Shown: positions 55,360 through 64,000 of the stretch, in pieces
Layout: the number at the start of each line of letters is the position of its first letter
Numbering within the stretch: position 1 is the first letter of the stretch
Assembly: GCA_019787685.1 (NCBI GenBank)
Contig: JAHNUO010000004.1
Coordinates: 2,542,001 to 2,606,000, forward strand
Direction of reading: 5' to 3'
DNA length: 64,000 nucleotides
Source: Chiua virens
Lineage: Eukaryota; Basidiomycota; Agaricomycetes; Boletales; Boletaceae
The notes under the pieces: generated by a model
What the model saw: the letters and a program-made list of their open reading frames with translations, nothing else
Database searches by the model: none
What the model was told of the DNA's origin: nothing
Program-made: the position numbers and the translations under genes

Positions 55360-58300
55360 CTAATAAGAAATCGCAAACGCACCCTTTGTAGTCGTTTTCC
55401 CCTTGCAGGGACCTTTGCCATCACCCACGTTTTTGCCTCCACCATTTCGCTTGCCGGCAGACACAGATTCGATTTCCAAATCTGAATTCGAAGATGCTCC
55501 TGCCCCGTCGGGAGAGAGAATTTCAATCGGAGGTAGGCCAGATGCCAGTAGTGCTTTCGTGTCTATGCATGTGAAATTAGCTATCTTTCCGAAGAGCGCT
55601 TCATCGGGCTTACCTCTTCCATGCTGGGTGGCCAGAAATTGCTCTAACATGGAGGCCTTACCTCTGGCACAGTCTGTCATCAAACAGTCTACAGTCTGGT
55701 TGCAAACTAGGTTATACACGATGACCTCTTCGGTCTGACCCAGGCGCCAAGCGCGCCCAATGACTTGATTGACAAGCGTACTTGACCAGCATTGATCCTA
55801 CATATAGGTCGACATGGCTTGTACTGCAGCAAAATCATAATGGACTCACAAAGAGAATCACAACCGTGGCAGCGGTCAGGTTGAGACCGACGGAACCGAC
55901 ATTAGAGAGAAGGAGGACGCGGCACTTCTTGTCGGTCTGGAAAGCCATCACGATTCGATCACGTTCCTCTATGGTCTGTGTGCCGTTTATTGCCACAGCA
56001 TCGACACCATATATCCTGAGTATCTGCGGGAAGTGCGGGTAAGTTGATGACACGGATCTGCTGGATTTACTCACCGACAGGATCAATGGAGCCATCATGG
56101 CAAATTCATGATAAATCAAGATCTTCCGGGATCCCTTTTCTGATCGGGGGATTTGCACGTTTTCATCCTTCTCAAGCGGTGTCCAGAGAAGGTGGGGTGG
56201 CGTATTCTCGCCAAGGCCAGGTATCCATGGTCGGTTGAGTATGGCATAGTTATCCGCATTAATGGCGCATGGAAGCCCGGGGTGGTCATCAAACGATACA
56301 GGCACAAGCAAATCCGTGGACAGGTGATAACAGACTAAAGCCACCAACATGTCAGCCTTCGTCGAGCGGACCGTGGAGTATTCAACACGGGTATTGACAA
56401 CTGGATACGACGGGGATTCGTGAAATGGAAATGCTGCTTTGGTTCGTCCTTCAAGGTAAAACTTCTGATCGAGAAAGTCAAAAAAAAAGTGTAACGTAGC
56501 AAAACAGATCTACCGTGTTGAAGCCCTCCCCATCTTCAACTGTTTCCAGTGCGTCCCTGTCCAGAAGTTTAAGTTTTCTGTTGTAGAGGGGTTTGGGGGC
56601 TCACCCGCTGCTGAATCCGTCAAGGACATTGCGGATGACTGCCAACTCTCTCTCTGTCAGTGCGAGCTTTGCAATCACCATTTTGTACGGTGGAAGAGAA
56701 TCGTTGATCATTCGGCCGTCATATCGCTTGGACTCCACCGTGCGACGTATAATCCGGCCATTATAGGACACACGAATGAATTCAATCCACTCGCTGTGCA
56801 CTGCCCGCACCCTCTGGACAGAATCAGGTATGACTTGAGGATCGTCGTCGTCCTTGCCGACCATGGCGGCCACAGTCTTTTCTGCTGAGATGGCCTTATC
56901 CTGGCGGGTTATGCCACGGCGTGCAGACCTTATCTGCCTCACAAATGTACTCTCACGCTCATCGCCGGCCGTGCCACAAAACTGTGGGATGCGGAGCAAC
57001 CTTCCCAGGTTGCATAAATCCTATAGTAAAACCACATATCAATTCGACATGGACGAATTTAGTTCATTGCTTACCTGAGGTGAGGTGAAGAGCGGGGTAG
57101 CGGTGAGAAGCAGAGGGAGTCTTGAGGATTTTGCGAGCTCCAGCACAACATACCAGTTAGCGCTGGCATTGCGAAATTCATGAGCCTCGTCGACGATTAC
57201 CGCACTGAATGTTCGATTGTTAGATATAAAATTTTTATACAACACGGGGAGTTTGATGTGCCGCTGATCGTCGGTTGCTTTGTTTGCATTTTTCCCCCCA
57301 CGGTTTCGGCGTATGTCGAAGGCTCTCCCAAACGTCGTCATGACCTGTAAATTTGAATTCTTCCCGTACGTCCCAATGGCTTTGCAGCTTACCGAGTGAG
57401 GGACAAGTATGATGCGGCTAATATAAGGTGTCTTCGAGGTCTTCCAGTCACCCTCCCAAAACTGGCTAAATTTTGATTCGGCGGTAGGGAATATATAAAT
57501 TTCAATTTTTCCTGGAGCGAAGAATGTACGTAACTCGTTGGTCCATTGGCGAACCAACGAGTTTCCAACGACGATGACGTGAGGAAGGTCGGATATAGTG
57601 GCGCGCCCTGCAAAGTTGGGGGCGTTCTCTATCCGGCGTATTAGCATTATGTACCGGCGCGGAAACAAAGTGACGACCTATGATTGGAGAGAGCCTGATT
57701 TCGGCGCCAGACCGCTCGATTGCCTTGCCTGCAACCACACGACCCGCCATTCCCTCTTGCACATAAAATGCGTCAATAATAAACGCAATAACGCCCATAA
57801 TAAGGGCAGTCTTGCCCAACCCAACTGCATCTGCGACGAGGACACCAGGCGGCGACGTCTCGACAGGCTCAGCAGTGAAAGTCTTCTCAATGATGGAGGA
57901 AATACCAACAAGTTGGTGCCAGAGGAGGTGTAAGGGCTTCATATCCGGGTTTTCAGGGGAGAATTGCTTGGCCTTGTCGGCGTCCCATGCACATAATCCC
58001 GAAGCAGATCGAAATTGCGCGAATAACATGGGGCGTGCTCCCGGAAAATTCAATAGCCTTGACAATGTCTGTTCGTCGTGTTGCCTGAACTTTTCAACCC
58101 CTAGATCTGCGAGCTCCAGCCAGACGTCCTGTGCTCCGTCCTCAGAGTTGAGGACAGCTTGCAGTTGCTCATGACTGGTAATTTGAAGGTGAAATAGCTG
58201 AACATAGGTGGCCCAGATCTCTTCGACGTCACCAGGTGCTGCCGCCGCAATTCCCTTTACGTGCGCCACGCGTCGCCTGCCGCGAAGTTCTGCACTCTCG

Positions 58301-59269
58301 GAATAAATCTGTGCAGATGTAGCACCCAACAACTGATACTCACTGGTGTCTGTCACCGTTTCCTCAGGAAGTATAGTCTTGTCCGACGGTAGTCTCCTCG
58401 CAGTCTTGATCGCTGTCTGTAGTATACTCTCGAGTCCACCCATCATTTCTTGTATTCCGCCCTCCGCCTCTTCCTCCTTAGGGAACCAGTAAATCGAATC
58501 CCTGTAAGATTTTAGCGCCCTAATGGCACTTCGGATTTCGGTAGTTGTGGGTTCTTCCTTCTTCTCGATATCTAAGGTCACGTTAACGTCGACCCCCGAT
58601 GCATGTGATATCAAAAGACTTGCCGCGAAAGGCACTTTGGGCTATAAGTCTTTTATTGACAAGCGTCTTCGACGCTCGAATATACCTCTTCCGCTGGCGC
58701 TCCCATTCATGGTGAACTAGAGCCGTGACAGCGTCTTTGAATTCTCCCACAACCCGTGCATTGGCAAGACAATTGTCACCAAAAACTGTGCATGCAACAG
58801 TGTCGAGCGCGCCATCCGCGTCAGTACGTGGGGGGAAATCATCCAATTTGCGCTTGCGACTCCAAATGAGGTCATGCGGAGACAGTTCCTCGACCTCCAG
58901 GGCCTTTTGGACACAGCGATATAACTCCGGGTTAAATTTGTAGGCTCGATGCCACTTCAGTAGAGCGGCATGACCTGCTGGGTGCTGTCCCCCTTCGATG
59001 ACGCGCTGCTTGGCCTTCCCGCCGTGAGCATTCTGGACTGCAGAAATCAAGGAATTGATGGATTGGCGTTCACTGTCCGAGAGGACAGGATTCGGCTGCT
59101 CGAAGAAACGTTCCGTGAGATGCCAGAAATCCACTTGCGACTCGTCCGCGAATATGTCGTCGGGACGATCTAGGAGAGCAATAAGAAGAAGTGTTTGCAC
59201 CTTCATGGACATTTTGCAAGGAGGATGGAAAATTGAACGAAGCTTGGGAACATACCTAATTATAGACAT
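55360..59269 (-). CDS. SNF2-family DNA-dependent ATPase/helicase
   Basis: A multi-exon gene on the - strand, start probably ATG 59269. The N-terminal ~500 residues are family-specific (DRPDDIFADESQVDFWHLTE and on). Motif I, ADAVGLGKTALIMGVIAF, lies near 57804-57830. HVIVVGNSLVRQWTNEL follows, motif II DEAH at 57180-57191 (VIVDEAHEFRNA) and motif III LLLTATP just after it. The C-terminal helicase lobe has ILIYHEF, AINGTQTIEERDRIVMAFQ, LLLSNVGSVGLNLTAAT and motif VI QVIGRAWRLGQTEEV (55735-55767). The tail is Gly/Lys-rich. Short introns are visible, for example one near 57600-57650. SNF2 ATPases remodel chromatin or repair DNA. The first exon borders are uncertain. It is head-to-head with the 881-aa gene. 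Confidence 0.85.
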
Positions 59270-59299
59270 TGCGTCGGGGTTCTTCTCCAATGAGATATA

Positions 59300-60398
59300 G
59301 GTACAGCGGCGGATTGGTCCAGAACACGGAGCAGCGTGGTGCGGGAGACAGATCTAACCAGAAGAACCCCCTTTCGCGAGTGAACATCCCGAATGACCTC
59401 TTACAGAACGACTTACTGAAGGCACTTTACTTCCAAACGGAGATTACGCGCATTATTAGGGTCCCTGACATAATTCTAGTTGCAATTCTCCGTTGTCTCT
59501 GGCCGAGACGCCTATCGGCAGTAGGCACGGAGCTAACTGAATGGAGAAAAAGTGAGCAAAAGCGCCAAGGAGGTTTGGCAAGCACTGCCCACCGGCGCCG
59601 CGTTATTCCAAGGACGGTCAGAGTGTCAATGCGCGATGCCCGGCTAAGATCGAGATTAATTTCACGCATGCGCAGACCCCCGAACGTACGATGGTAAGCA
59701 CTTTCTCGCCAATCTGCCGGTGAAACTCGGAGTTGGACGCAGTTTGGTATTAGGGTAAAAGTCGGTTTTTCTCTTCATTGTGTAATTCTTTTCTTACCAT
59801 ACCAGTCGCCACTTGGGTGGCACAGGCTGCAACTTGAAGGACTCTTGGAAAAGTCTATCTATACTCCGGTTGTATCCACGAATTATCCTCGAGCAGACTT
59901 TGGTCGTTGCCCTTATGTTCTGTAGTAGTCAGATATCGACACTTGGCACAAGACCCCAATCCCACGTACGTGTTTGAAACCCTCAGCCTCTACACCGTTG
60001 ATGCAGACGTAACCCCTTCTCTCCATCAATAGGCGTTTCATCGCTGATATTCCCATCGGACGAGTCGTAGTTAGTTGGCTGGTTATAACCTATACACCTC
60101 AAATACTATCAGATCTCAGAGTCGGACAGTCGGACACACCTAAGTTACATGACACATGCCCACGCTTCCATGTTTTCAGATATAGGGTAAGTTCCCAACA
60201 AATATACAATCGAAGCCACAGGAATTGGTGATGTCTTGATTTAGAAATTGCAAGTCCATCTGAAATATTCTGTCCATGGAACTGCATTAGCGGGGGTCTG
60301 GACCGAAGTTACACCAACATGCATAGTTGGCAATCTTGGTTTTCTTGTCGATTTCCTGGTATTCTCCTGACTTGGCCCCACCCTCGCTTCTGAGCACT
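59300..60398. promoter_or_regulatory. Divergent intergenic region
   Basis: About 1.1 kb between the SNF2 gene (-) and the 881-aa gene (+). An open frame at 59269-59697 (+) has no recognisable feature. I see no clear TATA box. The region presumably carries the promoters of both genes, which could make them co-regulated. Confidence 0.4.
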
Positions 60399-63172
60399 AT
60401 GGCACTAGTTCACCCTTTTGACGCCCTTCCGGGGGAAAACGAACCCCTTGCTTTGAGCTTGTTGGAATTCAACAACATGTTTGTTGATTTAGATGCTCGT
60501 CGAGCCCAAGAAAATGACGAGCGGATTCTAGCCGCAGCGCAGTCGGACGCTCTCATGCTAGGGCTAATGGGTCTGAATGCTCCTGCACGCAGGCGGGTCG
60601 TTATTGAACCCCTCCGCAACCGTCTTCGCTGGCCATATCAATTGGACATTTCCCGGGACTTTGACAGCCTGATCTCCTTCACGGATGAGCTGCCTGTCAC
60701 CCAAGACCTGTACTTATACCGTGTTTTCCACCAAACGATGACGCTCACCAAGAGCTTGCATGTCAAGGTGCGCATGCAGACACGACCAGGACAAGTAGGT
60801 GTCGGTCCTATGAGACGTCGTCTATATTCACAAAGTATCATTCTTTGGCAGCCTCCCCAGCTTGTACACCCTCACAAGGTCCCTAACGTCTGCATTGCAC
60901 AAGTCGGGGCACGCCACAGTATCCGGCTTTTTTTCCCTGCCTTGATGGAGGCTGCAGAAGGTCGTGCAGACCTGACCGAAGATCAATTGTCAGCCGTTTA
61001 CGACCATGGTTTATATCCCGCAATCTGCAACCTTGCCCCTGAGTTGGCGACCAATTGGTCTCCGTCCTACGCTGCGGCCAAGCTGCGAGCACGAAATCTC
61101 AATGGCACCTATCAAATAGGAACACATCCATTCCCGGGCAATACTGCCAGTCTCTTAGGGCGTACGGTCAAACGCTACCTTCAAACCGCGCTTCCGTGGA
61201 CTAATGCTTGCGTATGGATGGTGCAAATCCAGGGGGTTAAGGAAGCGCATACGCATGCACCAAATGACATTTTGGACAGCTACACTTCCTTTGGAGCGCT
61301 TATGGCTGGCTTTTTGCTAGAGCTTATTCTTCGAGGGCAGTCATGGGTCGACGTAGGGTTGCAAATTTCGCAGGAGAATCATGTGCTCCAATGGCGCACC
61401 GATGCACACCATTTCTTAGCGAAAGAGTTTAGCGATCTCTCGCAGAACGGCGCGGCTCGCTTGTGTACGTTGCCTTCTCGTTCCTACCACCGCGACTACG
61501 TGGCTGGTCTTGTAGACTTGTCAGGTTTCCGTGCAACTCTCAACCCCCGTCATCCGGACACTGATTCAGCCTACATCCAGGCTTACACCACCGATAAATC
61601 ATTGATCGCTCACTTGGAGGCCGGGAGACATGGACTTTTCATGCGGGGTAGAGACACCCTTTGCGGAGATGGCGATGATCACACCCCTGCCTACTGCAAG
61701 AGGATGATGGACATCTATCAAGCTGGTGTTCGCCACACCACCGCTGCTCGGGTGGAGGCAAGAATTCCTGCGCGATCGGCTGTTCGTGCTATGCTTGATT
61801 TTCCTGAACGTTTGTTGGAACAAACTTTGTGCCGATACCCTGCTGTGGACTGGTGGTACGTGTGGAGTTCAACACCTGCCCAATCAATCTCGCTCACGTT
61901 CACACAAGGCAATGGCGACAGATTCGCATGATATGCATCTCAGAGACACTTGCGTTACAAAATAGCGCCCATCCTTCACTCAGGTACAAGAGAGAGGCAC
62001 TCAACCTGACCGCTGCGTTGGTGTGGCTTTCAAACGGATTGAACTCTCGCCCTGACGATGATCAGTATGGCCGCGACGTCATGATCACGTCGTGCATCAC
62101 GGCAGGCAATCGCGATCATGGTACTTTCTTGATCCCTCCTCCTGCCCAAGGCGAACCAGGGGAATTACCAGTTGTTCAGCAGGGTGCCATCTTTTTACGC
62201 GACATACTCTTTCCACCCACCTCCGGAGTGCCCCGTTTTTCATATGGGATGGAACTCAACGACGCGACGTGGATCCATTATTTTCACCAGACTCCCGATC
62301 AACTACGTTTGAAGGCATTGCCTCCACCATACGTGCCCCGCCGGCAACTTCTGGAAGCAGGGCGCGTCCCAACCCAAAAGCGAATGTCACGTCCTCAGGA
62401 GGCACCAGTCGATAACCCACTGCCGGAGCTCGCAAACCTTCGATTCACGCTCCCTCCTGTCCCTCAAGACGTCGCAGACGACCTACCGTATGAGGAACAA
62501 GTGGAATATTTAGGGGACATGGCGGACAATCTGCCGTTGGAGATGACCCGCCTTTGGCAACAATTCCTCTCGGACCTCTTGCAAAAATGTGGGAATTTAC
62601 GTGGGGCGAGAGCTGACGCCTCTCATTGTCGTCTTTCGATTCGCGAAAGGCAGAATATCACACAGGAGGCGATCGCGAACACCAACCTGGCCTTGATATT
62701 CAGACGGGTTCAATATCGCACCTCCACCCGGCAGGAGTGGGCAGCTGCCTTTGAGCGCTACTTCAGTCCCTTGGATGGAAAGAATCCAATTCAACCGCAA
62801 AATTTTCCAAATATGCTATACTGGATGCGCTGGGCAGAATTGAAGACATTGCTGCCCAATCGAATTGGACATCTGAGGCGACAGCTACGACTCCTTTTTA
62901 ACCAGCTTTGTTGGGTTCCTCAGCCGGTATCGGATCGGGTGTGGTTATATCAGAGGGACGACCGCTTTCAGATATTTCCACAGGGCTGCACGTCAAACGC
63001 TCCTCAGATTTTGATGAATCCATCTTTCGGTCGGCCGCATTGGAACCCACCTCCTGCCGTCGATGAGGACCGCGCCGATGCGGAGGAAGTGATACCGCAA
63101 CCAAGAGCTAGGAGACCGCAGCCTATTCCTTATGTGCATCTCCGACAGGAGGAGGAAGAAAGCTCCGAATGA
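60399..63172 (+). CDS. Conserved-looking 881-aa protein of unknown function
   Basis: CDS 60399-61855 joined to 61984-63172 (882 codons with the stop). The intron has a GTACGT donor and CTCAG acceptor and joins DWW to YKREALNLT in frame. The N-terminal half has NNMFVDLDARRAQENDERIL and a mixed alpha/beta composition, with the segment FLLELILRGQSWVDVGLQIS in its middle. The second half has DRVWLYQRDDRFQ near the end and a tail of acidic residues (RQEEEESSE). No signal peptide, zinc finger or known catalytic motif is seen. I recall similar large proteins as expanded families in mushroom-forming fungi but know of no function. Next to a SNF2 gene it may belong to a mobile or chromatin-related module; this is inference. 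Confidence 0.75.
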
Positions 63173-63320
63173 TTCAATGACGGATATTACCAGCCGACGC
63201 TCACAAATTACAATCTCACATAGATGTAAAGTAGTAGTCCGCAAATTGAATAAGAAGAAAGTTCTGGATGATTCAATTTATGGATATTACCAGCCAACGC
63301 TCACAAACTACAATGTCACA
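63169..63320 (+). repeat. Imperfect direct repeat of about 52 bp
   Basis: Bases 63169-63220 and 63268-63320 share GATTCAAT...GGATATTACCAGCC.ACGCTCACAAA.TACAAT.TCACA (about 85% identical by eye), spaced about 99 bp. The first copy begins at the stop codon of the 881-aa gene. Confidence 0.75.
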
Positions 63321-63722
63321 GAGCAAGGTCTTTGGACAAGCGACGCAAGCGAGAGGCACCGCTTCCGCTTTTGCCTCCACCACGTCGCTCATCCACGTTG
63401 CAGCGCTCGCTGCTCGTCCTTGCCCGTTTCAGCGCACCCCACTCCCTGGGCCTCCATGCTCCATTCCGGCTCCTTGCAGCTCACTCCCCTGGGGTCCGGG
63501 GCACGCGATCCCGACCACCCGGTACAATGCCATCTGCAAGGTTTCCCACCCACCAGCTCACACATACCCGGCGGCTCGGGCTCCGGTCCTGGGCCGAAGA
63601 GTGCTTCGCACTCTTGCCCAACCTCGTCCACCTTGTCCCTCTGCCTCCCTCTCCTCACAGCTCAAGGAGCAACTTCCAAAGAAGTTTGTTCCCTTTTGTC
63701 TTTTTTTTTCCCATCTCGTCAC
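63321..63722. other. C/T-rich stretch without a supported gene
   Basis: Strongly pyrimidine-rich on the + strand, with open frames on both strands that read as low-complexity Pro/Ser or Gly/Glu. No recognised motif. A run of nine T lies near 63700. Confidence 0.4.
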
Positions 63723-63986
63723 CTACGCCACGCAGGCACGCCCTCGATTTGAGATTAATGACCAGGAGGCGCATCGCAATTTTAGATGCGTCATATCCTC
63801 TCTTTCAAGGTGTAGTAGCACCTTCTGTGGGATCGGGAGATGGCTTCGGTTCACATCCAAGCGCGAACCTGGAGAGAATCGGCTTAGTGCCCATTCCAGA
63901 ATTTCCCATGCTTGTTCTTGACGCTGTCCGCGCAACATGTCCACATACGTCTGAGAGTGGAGAAAGAGGGCAACGGATTGCCCCAA
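63723..63986 (-). CDS. Possible 3' exon of a - strand gene
   Basis: An open stretch of 87 codons (SQTYVDMLRGQRQEQAWEIL, then EREDMTHLKLRCASW) with protein-like composition, ending in TAA or TGA near 63723. It may continue beyond the window edge. Family not recognised. Confidence 0.3.
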   Translation of the reverse strand: MGQSVALFLHSQTYVDMLRGQRQEQAWEILEWALSRFSPGSRLDVNRSHLPIPQKVLLHLEREDMTHLKLRCASWSLISNRGRACVA

Positions 63987-64000
63987 TTGATGTGGGTGTT

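Noticed and set aside
59269..59697. A 142-aa plus-strand ORF upstream of the 881-aa gene
   Set aside because: Partly opposite the SNF2 first exon, with no domain. Probably promoter DNA that is open by chance.
1..64000. CRISPR arrays, bacterial operons, ribosome binding sites
   Set aside because: Intron-containing eukaryotic genes and fungal transposons throughout. No regularly spaced short repeats were seen.
1..64000. tRNA or rRNA genes
   Set aside because: I noticed no cloverleaf-like sequence with A and B boxes and no rRNA-like stretch, but I could not run a covariance search.

Overview
This window looks like a transposon-dense, probably CpG-methylated stretch of an Agaricomycete (mushroom-type basidiomycete) genome. 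I infer this from chromodomain-bearing Ty3/gypsy elements, a Plavaka-type transposase, a FunK1 fungal kinase, DUF6532 and DUF6698 proteins, a TPR/HET protein and short GT-AG introns. I cannot name the species.

Layout. Bases 1-40566 are a nest of transposable elements that can be unpicked by target-site duplications (TSDs). An old Ty3/gypsy copy 'C' (10433-15092 and 39032-40566, + strand) is broken twice. Its 5' part is broken by an LTR element 'H2' (8966-10432). H2 is broken by Ty3/gypsy copy 'A' (1-712 and 7627-8965), and A is broken by a young full-length copy 'B' (713-7621, identical LTRs, TSD CCATC). The integrase of C is broken by Ty3/gypsy copy 'G' (15093-39026, - strand, TSD CCATG). 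G carries a 17.2-kb Plavaka-type DNA transposon (20393-37554, TSD AT). That transposon holds a second H element (23616-29355, TSD ACGT), a FunK1 kinase with a solo LTR in it, and a DUF6532 gene.

How the Ty3 family works. The LTR has a TATA box. About 30 bp further on lies an 11-nt sequence that is perfectly complementary to the primer-binding site, which is the Tf1-type self-priming arrangement. The predicted genomic RNA contains no AUG for about 910 nt. Two extra ORFs lie before gag. ORF1 has no AUG in the DNA, but in two diverged copies removal of a GT-AG intron joins A to TG and makes an in-frame AUG. ORF2 is an 81-aa single-span membrane protein whose stop lies 2-16 nt before the gag start. 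Gag and Pol are joined by a -1 frameshift site (G GGA AAA). Splicing may therefore select between ORF1 and ORF2/Gag/Pol. This is the most interesting system in the window.

Bases 40567-64000. After a gene-poor, decayed stretch and a DUF6698 remnant comes a 3.3-kb inverted duplication, identical wherever I compared the arms (43575-46884 and 48497-51806). Each arm holds a truncated, frame-damaged SCY1/CEX1-like gene, and the right edge abuts a truncated COQ6-like gene. Then follow a damaged TPR/HET gene, a SNF2-family helicase (- strand), a divergently transcribed 881-aa protein of unknown function (+ strand, one intron), and a C/T-rich end region.
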